From contig JAURVB010013565.1 of the NCBI GenBank assembly GCA_033002965.1, positions 29,405 through 93,404 on the forward strand: a stretch of 64,000 nucleotides of DNA, written 5' to 3'. The DNA is from Piper betle (lineage: Eukaryota; Streptophyta; Magnoliopsida; Piperales; Piperaceae). Below are positions 45,350-57,465 of the stretch, one piece after another (position 1 is the first letter of the stretch; each line of letters opens with the position of its first letter). A model generated the notes under the pieces. That model searched no databases, had not been told where the DNA came from, and saw only the letters and a program-made list of their open reading frames with translations. The position numbers were made by a program, and so were the translations under genes.

Positions 45350-47650
45350 TTTTAATGCATTAGTGCAACGAAGATAACACGCATCGGTTGTCATAAAGCC
45401 ATTGTCGCCCAAGAAACATGTATCACATTGGATCAACTTCTAGAATGTGGAATATGTGTGGTAAAATGAAAGGACCAATAGAGATGTGTAAACACACCGT
45501 TCCCAATGACTCACATGATATATGAGACACTGAATTAATTGTGGTATCATCTGGCAAGAGGTTTCCCTTAGTATAACCTAATTCGAATAATACATAAATA
45601 GGAAGAATGTTGATTGATGATCCTTGATCCACAAGCGAATGCCGAACAAGTTTGTTTCGGTGTTCCACACTAACAAACAATAGTTGATTGTGGTTGGGCT
45701 CAGGGTAACATAAATCGTCGTTGGAGAAAGTGATGATTTTAGCTGGCATTGGTAAAGTATTGTCAACATGTGGCCAAGACGGGTTAATAGGAGATCTTTG
45801 TTCCTTATTTACTCCAGTTAAAACAGGCAAATGATGTCCCAAGTACTCTACATCTGTGATTATTCCACTTGAGTTCATAAAGGAACTATCTTTTTCATTT
45901 CTAATTGCAAACTTTGACAAAGCTTGTTCAATTGTGAACCAGGCAGTGGGTGAGAAATGCAACATGTCAAACATGTACACTAACTCAGATATCTTCCTTT
46001 TTTGGTGTGGGAGGAGAGGAAACCTCCTTTCCTTCTTTCGCTTCACTCAAAGGAGCCTCCTCCTTCTTACTTTCATTTCTTTCAGGTTGCTTTTCATTTT
46101 CCAATTTCTCTTCCACGGGCTCCTTGCCCTTGCTTAGCTTATCTTTTTCTTTTTCTTTACCTTGCACCTTCAATGATGAGGTCAAATGACTTGCTATCAT
46201 AACATTGGTTGTTACTGCCCTTTGTGTTGTGGGAGCTTTATATTTGATTTCCCCTTTTGTTGAGTAATTCTTGAATTTTCTCCATTATATTCCGACATTT
46301 AACTGTCGGATGGCCAACCATTTGATGGTGTCAGCAGAAATTGTCTTCTCATCCTCAGGTTTTCATGGATTTTTTGGTGTCCATGGTGTAATCTTTCCTT
46401 ACTTAACCAAAACATTGAACCACTTTTCGGTATCTACAACATTGAAGGTGTAATCCTCTATATTCCTCCATTCATGCTATTATCAGGGCATGGCTTTTCC
46501 CCCTTCGTTGATGCCTTAGCATTCTTCAAGGAAGTAGAAACCCTTCCAAGTTCCTCAAAGATCAATACCCTTTCAAAGAGTTGCTCAAAGCATCTCCGAC
46601 ATTGTCATAAGTGTTCTATCTTTACTAGGAATTCCATTGACTGAAAATGTTTTATGAATTGTTCAACAAACTTATCCCATGAACTAATTGATTTGGGAGG
46701 GTGGTTATTAAACCATCTTAAGGCATTGTCATTAAGGGATGCAAGAAATTGCTATAGCTTTAACTTCTTATTTGTTGCAATTGCTCCCCACTCAATCTCA
46801 AAGATTGTAATGTGATCTCTAGGTAACCATCTCTGTCGACCTTTGTGAAGGTGGGGAGCTTGTATTTTTCTAGCAAATTTTTTGTGTAAACTTCATTAGC
46901 TAAAGGACGGAGATGCTTTACTACTTCACTTGGTTCTTTATCCTTATGCACTATCAGCACGACAATCAATACACTTTGTGTATCCATTGAGGCTTTCAAC
47001 TCATCAAAGCAGGCATCTTGAACCGATACAACTGGTGTAGCCGGTACTACTGGAACAGTTGTAGGATAGGTTATGGAGAATAACTAATTGATAGTGGAGC
47101 TACTGTGGCGGGAATTAATGGTTGAACCATTGACACCAAAGGCGGCGCCGTTGGGATGGGTACCGTGGTGGTAATCGGTGGCAGAAACACCATAGAAACC
47201 TAAGATTAGGGGATAGCAGGGTTGTACCATGGGTATGGGTACAGTGACTAATAGTGAGGTGGCTCTTGAAACTATGTTAAATGTGGGAGTGGACTATGTT
47301 TAGTCCAACTCGATTGCATAGTAGGATAGTCTTGCATCCAACTTGGCTTGGACGGTGAAATTATCGAAGGGGATGCTTGTGACATAGATCCCGAGATATG
47401 AGAAAATACGTTATTTACTCGAGGTGTGTTTGACAAATCCACATTGGCTAGGGCGGTCGCCAAAGGTCCATTTCGTCTGGACTTCGCCGGTTTGCTACGT
47501 TGGCATCTTCTCTTCTAGATGCACTTCCCATTGCGACGGAGGCTCGCCTACTTAAGGCGAGTGCATCGTCAAGTGCCGATTCAAGTAGTCTAATCCGTTC
47601 TCAAAGTTCTTCGTTCGAGTTTGGGCTTCATGTTATAGGGGGCCAGCTCG
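45350..47650 (-). pseudogene. Tat/Ogre-type Ty3/gypsy retrotransposon remnant: gag and protease
   Basis: Read from 47650 downward. An N-terminal acidic/Arg region and a Pro/Val-rich linker lead to a gag part (46999-46600) with YKLPTFTKVDRDG and a Trp/Phe stretch ending in EQFIKHF. A Lys/Glu-rich linker (46200-45990) and a longer open frame (46046-45423) follow. The latter contains ITFSNDDL and the protease active site HSLVDQGSSINILP, where DQGSS replaces the D-N-G-SS form typical of Tat/Athila-type elements, and a degraded LGRxWLYDN motif at about 45385. RT, RNase H and integrase are missing beyond 45350. Frameshifts and stops separate the parts. It is an old fragment. Confidence 0.7.
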
Positions 47651-49003
47651 CTCACATTTGTAGTGGATTGTACTTGTATTTTTGGTTGATTTGTTGCAAG
47701 TGCATTGATGGTTCTCCTTCACTCACGCCTTTTTGTCTTTTAAAATTCCTTGTCCTGAGGGCCATCTTTTCATACATATTATCTCTTCAAAACTACATTG
47801 CTACCTCTCGATGGTCCATAATAGAGTCACCATAAATATATTTAGACGCCGGATTATCCACCCCCACAGATCGTGCTTTAGATCCAAGTTTAGGGTTTAG
47901 TAGGACCGAGGCACCCTTATCGCACAAAGAAATTGTACGATACAAATAAAATGTCACTCGCATAAAATAACATGCAGGAAATTTTACTTAATTCTTTAAG
48001 GTTCAACTTAGATCCTTTAAGTCGACGGTAAAATTGATACTCACAATTCACTAATTTTCAATTCCTTCACAAATTATAAAATTTTTGTAGAATTTTTACC
48101 AACTCATGCACCGCAAAAGCAATTCACGGAAAAATCTTGAGCTGAAATTCTGGTTCAATCGAATTGAACCAAACTCACTCTCTAAGTGGACTTGGTTGGA
48201 TTAGTCTGACTTTTAAGTTAACCTGGTCATGGCTAGCAAATAGATCCGGACACGATCAGGACGCTCGAGCACGGTCAGGCCCTTCTCCGATCACTTCTTC
48301 CTCTTTGTGGCGGGTGTTCTCGCCAGCGACGTTGGCAGATTCCGGCGGGGAAAGCTCTAACAGCAAATTACGGTAAGCAGTGGCATCTCTGGAACAACTG
48401 CAACATCTGTGGATGATCAACAAGGCGGCAGTTTCTCCTCTTTTCAGCGCAAACAAATCCGGCTGTAAGCTCCAAGCTTCCCCAATCAAGCAGCGACGAC
48501 AAACCTCCTGTGCGACTTCAAGCAGTACCTCGGCAAGGCCACGGGAGTCCGACCTGATGGAAACACAAATCTTCTAAGGGCCAAACTTACAATGGGACTC
48601 CAGACAACAGGGGAAGCAGGGGACTTCCTCTGCTCTCTCCTTACTCGGTTGGGCTCTCAGGGGCAGCAACCCAACGGCAAAAAATCCTCCTCGCCGGTGA
48701 AAAAATGCCATGATTCCTCCTTGAGATGAGCCAGTTGCTGCCGGCAACGGCAGTCTTCTTCACAGCGGCAGCAAATCTCCAAGCCGGCCGGTTGTTTTCT
48801 GGGCTATGAGCAGACCAATGGCAGAAACAGAGCAGCGAGACACCTTGGCATCACGAGCTCGTCGGCCGGCAGCAAGTATCTCCATTTCTGGTCATTGAAG
48901 ATTTGGCAGAGGCTAGGTTCCAGGAGAGTGTGGGAAGGGACTCCAGAACTTCGTAGCAACAAACCGGCTAGCCTTGGCCTTGGCTCAAAACAGAGTAGTG
49001 ACG
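47651..49003. other. Unassigned; possible 5' flank of the Tat-like remnant
   Basis: On the minus strand, DNA around 47840-48000 precedes the gag remnant and might include its primer binding site and LTR end, but I could not fix boundaries. 48140-49000 is CAG/CGG-rich with short frames in several phases and no recognised domain. Confidence 0.35.
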
Positions 49004-49292
49004 GGGCAGAGCAGCAAGACAATTGACGAATTGCCAGCAACAAAGGCGGCAGTAGAGGTAGCAAGCTTCTTCCTTTCTTCTTCCAATCGATCACTGTTTC
49101 ACCAGGAAGGTATCAACTCCGGCAAGGACGTCATGACTCGAGGAACACCAATTGGCGGCAGCACGGCAAGCAACTCCTTTCCGGCGACAACAATAACAGA
49201 CCAGAGCAGCAAAGCAATTTGTCGAACTTCCGGCAACCAAGGCGGCAATAGTGTTAGCAAGGTTCCTCCTTTCGTCTTCCAATCGATCATCT
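49004..49292. repeat. Direct duplication of ~97 bp, offset ~189 bp
   Basis: 49004-49098 and 49193-49292 share the order 'gcagagcagcaa', 'aaggcggca', 'gttagcaag/gtagcaag', 'cttccaatcgatca' with scattered differences and small indels. The duplication puts similar codons in different frames, so the open frame across it is not a gene. Confidence 0.65.
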
Positions 49293-49404
49293 GTGGTGAT
49301 GTTCCTCCAAGCATTGGCGAAATTCCAACTTCAGCCAAAATTCTGGCGACGGTGGGAGTCTCCGGCACCAAGTCTGGGTTGTGCTGTGCTAGGGGTACTT
49401 CAAG

Positions 49405-49450
49405 CTCCACTTAGTACAGGAGCTGCACTTAGTACTGGAGCTGCATTAAC
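49405..49450. repeat. Short ~18-bp tandem repeat
   Basis: Three imperfect units around cttagtacaggagctgca. Confidence 0.6.
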
Positions 49451-49950
49451 CCATGGTATAAACAAGCTAAATTTGCCCGCAAGTATATTATGTTCGGTTC
49501 GATTTCGCTTGAACTTTTGCTCGTTAATTTTGTGCTCGAAAAAATGCTCGCTCGAAATAAATAGTTTGTTGAATAATGAACAGAACTTAAGCCAATGAGT
49601 GTTTAGTTTAGCATGGCTCGAAACTCGAGTTTGGTATGATCAAACTTAAAAAACATGGTTCAACTTGGCTCGTCTATATTATTGAGGATACATTGACCTT
49701 ATATAGTGTTAGGAAAAAAATTTTGATACTATATAAGTCGAGCACGAACCAAGCACAAACATTCGCTCGGCTTGAAAACATAGCGAACCAAATACAAGCC
49801 AAGCCCAAACACCATGAATTTTGGACGAGCTCAGATTGACCCATAATATATCAAAACATGTCAAGCACTCAAACAAGCTCAAAGATGCTTGCCAAAAATC
49901 TCGTCAAATTCAAAAACATCCCTGCCTCTGCTAATTTACACCCCTACTCC
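49451..49950 (-). mobile_element. Possible hAT-like element fragment
   Basis: Rich in gctcg/ctcga motifs and, on the minus strand, starts with a TAGGGGTGTAAATT sequence (about 49937-49950), reminiscent of hAT MITE ends. The opposite terminal repeat and an 8-bp duplication were not found. Low certainty. Confidence 0.3.
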
Positions 49951-50907
49951 TAGTCAGGCTTTCACGATCATGGTTTGGCAGTAATGAAGAGTTTAGTTCC
50001 ATCCCTCAACAATGACAAGACAGCGACTCCGGTGGTTGATTTTAGCACTCTAGATGAGAAGACTTCAACCCGCTCCTTGGTACAGCAACTAGGCTTCGGT
50101 GTGATGGTGATTCGTGGCAAAGCAAGTTGGCTTGTGCAGCCCTTACAGCAACACTAAGCAAGACACTCCTCGGCAAGCAGCAAGTAGCCCTTCCTTCCAC
50201 AAGTTGAGTAGCAGCGACAAAGAGTTTTGCAGCCAAATGCACCAATTTTCTCCTCTTCGAGACTACATCAACAGCAACATGTTGTATAATAACTTCCCCT
50301 ACTTTTTTTCTACAAAAGAGAAAAAACTCACCTTTCGGGTAGTTATGCTGCGACGGGGCAATAAGGGCGGACTTTGGCGGTGCTAGATAGAACTGGAGTG
50401 GTATGGAAGGGCAGGACAGAGGTTGCGCAAAGAAACTCCAAGGCTCTGGTTAGACTTCAAGTTGCACTGCAGCAAAGAGGTGATTGACAGCTTCTCTCCT
50501 TCATAGCAGTGGCATCTTCTTCACATAGGGGATGGGGAAGATGAAGCCTCGTTCATTCTTCTCTTCTTCGCAGCAATAAACATGAACTTTTTTTCTCTGA
50601 AAATTTTCTTCCACCTTCCTCAACAATTAGACATGATTTTTTATATACGTTGAGAGCTCTTCTGTCCTTACCGGTGTGGAATCATGGCCAGTTCAACTTT
50701 TCACAATTTCCTCCGATAGTTTCAAAATAGCACAAATTTTTTCCTCTAACTTCTTTTAAAAAATTATCCTTCTCCGGATTTGGAACAGTAAAGATATTTT
50801 TCTCAGAATCTCTCAGAATTTATCCACATGAATGGATAAGTTTAAATCTGTATAAACAAAACTCAAATGAATTAATAGAAATGAATGTTAATAAATCACA
50901 ATAATAT
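49951..50907. other. Unassigned DNA
   Basis: Mixed composition, scattered frames under 90 codons, no recognised feature. Confidence 0.4.
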
Positions 50908-50982
50908 TAGCTCTTGGTGGAATTGAACCAACACCTCCAAGGGAAGAATAATCCCAGTGTTCTTCCATTAAACTAAAGCACT
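50908..50982 (-). tRNA. Second tRNA-like sequence, minus strand (degenerate)
   Basis: 75 bases, similar in layout to 44755-44828. Acceptor arms AGTGCTT/AAGAGCT pair at 6 of 7 positions with one G-U. The T-arm has the ggttcaattcc core with 4 of 5 stem pairs. The D-arm region reads TAGTTTAATGG, and the anticodon arm ctggga/tcccttg encloses loop TTATTCT. Shared motifs with the first copy (cccttg, ggttcaa, ccaccaag) suggest common origin. Very likely a pseudogene. Confidence 0.35.
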
Positions 50983-51649
50983 ACTTGGCTCAACTGAGTG
51001 GCAAAAATAATACCAAGTGTGAATACACCCAATGTAGTGAGGTTGATGGGATACCTCTGATGATAGTAAAACAGAGGGCAAAGAGCTGCAATATGAAAAT
51101 TAATGATCATTACCACCAATAATAATAGATACAAGTTACTCATGCAACCTAAATAGGAATCAACCATTATCTTGACTACGATGTCGCACTTTATCCAACC
51201 AAGCTAGTTAAAATACTTGCAATGAATTCATTTCTAGTCAATAAAGTTTTTATATAATAAACAAAAGAAATTTTACAAGTATGCACATTTAATTAATGAG
51301 AGCGAGGCCATGAAATTTTATCAATTTGAAGCAAAGATCCTTATTCTTTAAATTTGTCATTAAAATGGCATATAAAAAATTATTTCAAGACAATCGGATA
51401 CTATTTAACACTAAGACTACTAAAACAAGCACAAAAATAAGGTCATTGCAATAATACACCGCAGCTTTTGAATAAAATAAACAATGAGAACCCTTCGAAA
51501 AGCAAGTAATACAGTGAAAAATACCAATCTCAACTAGCACCCCTACTTACCTTTTCCCTCAGCACGAAGTACGCAGTAAAGAATAAAGAAATCGTAAAGA
51601 AATCATCTCACATATAAAGCTGAATGCTAAGATCATCAAAATAAAATTG
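50983..51649. other. Unassigned AT-rich DNA
   Basis: No gene recognised. A 'caactagcacccctac' 16-mer at about 51532 recurs at 51687. Confidence 0.4.
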
Positions 51650-53590
51650 AAGCATGGTGGGGCCGAAATTGAAGCAGCCCTACTCAACTAGCACCCCTAC
51701 TAAATTAATATATGTGCTAGAAATTGAAGCAGGTAGAGCCAAAAATATTAGTTGTACAGAGGAAGATATTAAAAATGCCCAGACAAAAAATAAAGAAGAG
51801 ATAAAAGAAATAGATGCCCAATTATTGTTGAAACATTTCGAGGAAATAAAAGAGATAAATGACTCCTTTTTTATTGCTATGAAGTAAATGATGAGAGTAG
51901 TTTGAAGCATTATTTTTGGGTAGATGGAATTACAAGGAAAAATTATCAGTTTTTCTCAAATGTGATGATTTTTATACAATATATGATACAAATAAATATA
52001 CACTTATTTTTGCATCATTCACCAGAGTAAACCATCACAGGCAAACAATTATATTTGGATGTGTTTTTTTGTGTAATGAGAAGGCTGAGTCATTTGTGTG
52101 GCTATTTAAAACATTTTTGAAATGCATGGATGGAAGGCATGTAAGGGCAAATGTTACTGATCAAGATCCTGCAATGGATAAAGCAATTAAATAGACATTT
52201 CCGTCAACATATCATCATCTTTACATTTGGTATATCCTTAAGAAGGAGAGTAAAAAATTAGGTGCAATTGCTCACAAAAGAGAGTTTTATGAGCCATTCC
52301 ATCGTTTAATTTATAGTGCCGAAAACAAAGAAAAATTTGAATCAGAATGGAGTGAAATAATGAAAGACAATTACGTGGAGGAAAATTGGTGGTTAAAATC
52401 CATATATGAAATTACGTCATACGTGGGTGCCTGTGTATAGTTAAGGTATATTTTTGGCTGGTATAAGAAGTTCGCAAAGAATTGAATCTCAAAACTTATT
52501 TTACTCATGGTATGTGAACAAAAAAATAGCTGTATTGAGTTTATACATAGATTTGAGAGAGCTATCAAAAGATAGAGATTGAATGAGGCAAAAAAATTCT
52601 TATGAAAACTCATATGAAAGCTCTAAAATGGTCACTTCATTCAAGATGGAATGTAAGATATCAAAGGTTTACAGTCAAAAAATGTTTTATAAGTTTCAAG
52701 AAGAATTACAATACAGTTTGGTTTGTTGCTCATCTCATAAGGAATTAGATGAGGAGCATGTTAAACAGTATGATGTAACATGTTGTAGAAGTAACAAAGA
52801 GTTGGTTGCACGTGTTACTTACAACAAACTTGACAGTAGGTGTAAATGTAGTTCCCAATTTTTGGAAAGTGAAGGTATTCCATGTAGGCATTTACTGTAT
52901 GTACTGAGATTGAATGAGGGGGATATTTTTCCTCAACTCTCTATCATGAAGAGATAAACACTTGAAATTGCAAAGGAATTTGTTTTTGATGGTGATGGAG
53001 TGAAACTTTATGGTGATTGCAACAAAATTTTATTCTCTAATTGGGGAGAATTGCACTATATATTTAATTGATGGGCCAAAAATGCATATTCATCATCTAA
53101 AAAATTTAACATCGCCAAGAAAAAACTTTTAGAGATAGAGAATTGGAAAAAGATGTGGTAGATGATCCACATCATGGGATACAAGTTCAGCATGAAATAT
53201 AAGTACATCATGGAATATAAGTACATCCACCGGCACAATCAAAGACAAAAGGAAGTGGTAAAAGATGGAAGAGTGGTAAAGAACTTGTAGTGGACCATAT
53301 GGTGAAAGATAGGTTATGCCATGGTTGCAATAAACTAGGAGTTGAGCATGATAAGCACACTTACCCTACAATTGCAGCACATCGGTAATGTTGGCTAACA
53401 CAACCCCTTTTTTTTATCTTTGTTATATATAATTTATGTGATTATTTGCCATATTTTGTTGTTAAATATGTAGGCAAAAAATGTTTCATTTGAAGTGGAG
53501 CCGTGGAGTCTATTTAGGGGCGTCGGTGTGGTGATGGCAAATTTCAAAGCAGTGATGCAGAAGGACTATGATAGCTCTAAATCTCGAAGG
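51650..53590 (+). pseudogene. FAR1/FHY3-related (MULE transposase-derived) pseudogene
   Basis: Relatives are nuclear proteins with a Mutator transposase fold used as transcription factors, or active MULE transposases. The translation shows, in order: a spacer with CTEEDIKNAQ and LLKHFEEIKEINDSFF (51650-51890); the transposase core with NKYTLIFASFTRVNHH, IIFGCVFL, FVWLFKTFLKCMDG and a TDQD catalytic-type motif (51985-52180); HLYIWYILKK (52215-52250, W of the usual CLWHI kept); and a SWIM zinc finger CKCSSQFLESEGIPCRHLLYVL (52840-52905, CxC...CxH). A C-terminal CHGCNKLGVEHDKHTYP follows (53315-53370, last Cys replaced by Tyr). At least two frameshifts and several stops (52192, 52438). The N-terminal FAR1 DNA-binding domain is absent. 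Not functional. Confidence 0.8.
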
Positions 53591-53769
53591 ACTGTATAAT
53601 TCTAGTTATTTGTAACTTGTTTCCATAAATTGTTATTGACTTTAATCAAACTTGACAAATTTGTAACTTGTAAGTTTGTACTTGTATTCATCATGTGGAA
53701 GAAAGTTAAATGAGATGGCTCTCATGTGTTTTGATTCTGATGTGTTTCCAACTTCATCAACATAATTTA
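53591..53769. other. Unassigned short spacer
   Basis: AT-rich flank of the pseudogene, possibly its 3' untranslated region. Confidence 0.3.
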
Positions 53770-54319
53770 AATGTTATCAGAATATATAAGAGTCTGCCAT
53801 TTTTTTAATACATAGTTGATCGCAAAATTAATTTTACAACTGTTTACCGAGTTAGGATGCATTATTTCGGAATATTGACCGAGTTGGGACCAAGTCAAGT
53901 TTTTATTTACTTGACTCAAGTTAAGACCAGTAAATTTTTTATTAACTTGACTCGAGTCGAGACCGAGTCAATTTTTTATTGGCTTGACTCCAGTCAAGAC
54001 CCAGTTTAGTTTTTTATTGACTTGATTCGAGTCGATACCGAGTCTAGTTTTTTTACTCAAGTTAAGCCCAGCATGGCCGCGAACGGTAGCGGGGGTGGTG
54101 GTGGCATGGGGCAGGCCCGGCGGCCCGGGTGGTGAAAGGAGGGGCGGCCGGTGGTGGTAGGGGGCCACGGCGGAGGGGCAGCGGCAGCTTGCATCAGTCG
54201 TCGTCACTGCAGGGGCGGTAGGCAAAGGGGCGACGGTGGCTTGGGCCGGTTGTCATCGTTGTAGGGGGTAGTGGGCGGGCAGGCGGCGGAGGGCCAATGG
54301 ACCTAAGCCGCGCATTGCA

Positions 54320-54320
<1 letters not shown>
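53770..54320 (+). mobile_element. LTR fragment, family A/B type
   Basis: Begins with 'atgttatcagaatatataagagt' similarity to the 'gagttatcagaatatatgagag' block near the 5' end of family A and B LTRs, then the 'tggatcgtag...ttaggatgcgtta' block, the 'gactcgagtc' region (expanded into repeats) and a GC-rich block (54070-54310). It stops at a TA microsatellite. No LTR ends or partner. Confidence 0.6.
53880..54065. repeat. ~42-bp tandem repeat built on a gactcgagtc palindrome
   Basis: Four to five imperfect units of the type 'ttgactcgagtcgagaccgag' plus a 'tcaattttttatt' spacer. In the intact LTRs the palindrome occurs as one closely spaced pair. Confidence 0.75.

Positions 54321-54324
<4 letters not shown>

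Positions 54325-54357
<33 letters not shown>
54325..54357. repeat. (TA)n microsatellite
   Basis: About 16 TA units. Confidence 0.95.
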
Positions 54358-54360
<3 letters not shown>

Positions 54361-54767
54361 CTCATAGTCTGAAACCTGATGCGCCAGTCGAGGTAGCTTC
54401 CTTATAAATGCATAAACTTGGAAACCTCGATGCTGTGTATTTCCAGAAACATGTGCCGAAGCTTATCATGTTATCAAGTTTTTACCGGTGATATGGATTC
54501 TTTCCCAAATAGCCTACATCCAAAGTCCAAAATTGCATTGGTGGAAAAAATTATTTTTAAACTTATAATTTATTTTTTCTATTTAAATCACACTGTTTAC
54601 GGTACATTAGGTGTACTATCTCAACATCCAACAAGACAGACCCTGTTGACCTTGGGTATCTGTGATGGAAACTTATTTTTGGCACTGGTTTGTTTTATAA
54701 TATTTTTACCTCTCTTTTTTTTGGCAGAATGGAAAGGCCAAAATAAGGAAATCTCAAAGAACTTCTA

Positions 54768-54945
54768 TTAGCTTAATTGTGATAGCTGATTACTTCATTC
54801 CCAGCTTATATTTTAATTGTGATATGTGAGTAATTCATAGGAAAACTCAAAAAATTTCATTAGTTTAATTGTGATATGTGAGTCCTTCATTCCCAGCTTA
54901 TAGTTTAATTGTGATAGGAGAGTAATTCATTCCCAGCTCATTTTA
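54768..54945. repeat. ~40-60-bp tandem repeat
   Basis: Three to four imperfect units around 'tttaattgtgatatgtgagt' and 'attcattcccagctta', one with a small insertion. Confidence 0.7.
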
Positions 54946-57230
54946 TCATTTTATCATAATTTGCTTAGCTTTTAAATGTTCACCTTTGAAGTTTCCTCTT
55001 AGCCTCCGCGTGAAAACTTTCTTCTTTGACCAATGAGAATATAGTGTTTATTCAGTTATAACACAATCCATGTGATCATGTAATATTTTTGTTTTCAATT
55101 GCCTCTTTGTTCTTAGGAAGTTTAAATCTATTACAAATTATTGCAATGCCCATTAATATGATTTTTATTTTTTAAAATCTAAGTGCTCTTTGAATTAGTT
55201 CCTACTTAGAAATATGCATCAAAAATCACTAATGAAGTTGTTCAGTTGGGTTGGATCTGGTAAGTTAGTGACACGTACTTTTGCGTTTATTATTCATTAA
55301 TTCCAATATCATTAAACTTATATACTATATTATATCTTTAAATATGTATACTTATATACTTTGTTTTTAATTCTCCTTTGACTGTGTTTGAGGCTTCCCA
55401 AGAAAAATGAATGAAAAATGAGTGCTTTAGTGTGAGGACTGGCGTGAAATAAAGCCAAGGTTTTGATTTATTGTTAATACAATTTTTTTTACAATTTTCG
55501 CATGTCATAAATTGTTATATACCTCATGATTTGAGGTGCATATCTGTATATTTTTAGAGAGAAGTGAGCATGATCAGCTTGCTAACTCTCTTAATTAACT
55601 CCCATTCCTTCTTTAAGCCATTTTATTCAACCAAATTAAACAGAACTTTTTGATAAAAGAAATTATATAGAACTCAATCACACAGACTAACAATTCTCAC
55701 CAAAATGATAATAATAAATGAATCAAGGAGAGGATTTCGAGATACTTATTTGGCATAAATCATTCTTTTGACCATTTGAAAATTGTATTGGAAGTGATGC
55801 CCCATGAATTCAACATGCAGATTCAAAAAGCTATTAGTTATGTGTCTATTTATTTATTTCAGGAGTCATAGGAGAACAATTATAGTTCTTTTATGTTGTC
55901 ACTGTGTTCTCTTCCCTAAATGCATATATATTCTTTGTATGTCAGTATAAAATTTTTAAAATGAGAAGAAGGGTTTTGGTTGGACCACACTGCTATAAAT
56001 AATCATAAGATAATTTTTACTTATGCAATTGATGATTTTTATCTGCTAACTAGGCACTGTTTTGTATCATGGTAATAAATATACATCTCATCTAAGTAAT
56101 TTTGCCAATTTGTATGCAAAGGGGTGTACCGGGTTGTATTTATTTAGCATTATACTCATAAGATTTAAGAGTTTTTTATATCATTGGCTTCCCTTATTGT
56201 GTTTTCTTTTTAGTAATTTTAAAAGTTATTTGTTATTACTTATTTATACTATAAGGAACTGGATATTGTTTTTTAGCTCAATCTCGCGGTAGTGGTAATA
56301 ATGGTCTCAGGTCCCATTAGATCAAAGAAGGTATAGGAAAGATGACATGTATGCATTGATGTTTAGAGCCTGTAGGCCATGATGATCTTCCTCTTTTGAC
56401 AATATTTTCTCGGTAAATTTTCTAAAGGCCGAAGTCATGCCAAAGTCAAACATTACACTTACATAAACCATATAATTAATGTATCTCAAACCTTGATTAA
56501 TATGCCAAATGCCACGTTGGCAACTTCAAGAAACAGATAAAAAAATAATTAGGTCACAGAATAGGAAAATGTCCTCCGCTAATGGCAATGCCGATCCTAG
56601 GTTTGAACATAGAAGGGTGGCATCGAAAAGTACTCCTTTGACTATTTGAAAATTTTATAAAAAATGATGCCCATGATGAAGAATTGTCTCCTTGGAACAC
56701 ACCCGCATGTTTAGAAGTGTGGTGCGCTTGTTCAAAATAATATTGACCGTCCGATTTTAAGAAAACATCAACAGTCATCAATAAAAGAATTTTTTCGTAT
56801 TTTCCTCATTTTACCCGAATATTATCATCAAATTTTCAAAGAGCTAACACCTTTCTTACCTTCTCATTTCAACTTAATTGTCCTAGATGTCCCCTGCTTG
56901 CAAGTATGTGAAATCAAAATTTAATAGAAATGCTAGCCCTTTCCTTTCCTCTCTAACGTCAACTGTACTTTTTAGTTCCAAATGAGTCTTCCACATGATC
57001 AAAACTAAAATAAATTAATTTGTTTTTCAACTCTAAAAATAGTTTAATTTTTTGTTCTTCAAATTGCTACCTATTAAGGGCTAGTAATGGATGTTTTGTC
57101 TTTGTCTTTGAAGTATTACAACCATGGGCAATCATGTATTGGAAATTCTAATGTAATGTTCACATAAACATTGTATAGAGGAATAATATGAAAGGTTGCA
57201 GCTTTTGTTGGGCCCTTTGAGCCCCCAGTG
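54946..57230. other. Unassigned AT-rich DNA, possibly intronic or intergenic
   Basis: No gene recognised. A ~40-bp element ('tttgac..atttgaaaatt' then 'tgatgccc') occurs at about 55768-55804 and again at 56635-56672, indicating a diverged repeat. The DNA lies immediately left of the chromovirus insertion; whether it holds introns of the GH3 gene seen at 61030 cannot be told. Confidence 0.4.
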
Positions 57231-57347
57231 TCACGATCCTTAGCTTAGAGTCCCTAGCAGAATATTGCTCCAAATGCTAGAATCCAAATTCTGCCGGTAG
57301 AGCCACTTTGGCCGCCACTTCTAAGAGGCACCAAATATTTCCTTTGC

Positions 57348-57356
57348 TATATAGGG
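57348..57356 (+). promoter_or_regulatory. Putative TATA box of chromovirus LTR
   Basis: ctatatagg, about 117 bp into the LTR; transcription would begin near 57385, upstream of the stem-loop series. Confidence 0.55.
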
Positions 57357-57465
57357 AGGGATACCCACTTGGACCCCTTCCTTACACTAGCAGCTGTTGC
57401 TAGCGATCACTGTCAAGCGTGAGCGTCGACTTCACTTGGCGGTGGTCATCGTTGGTGTTTTGCTT

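Noticed and set aside
48974..49414. 146-codon plus-strand frame
   Set aside because: Spans an internal duplication whose copies fall in different frames; no domain.
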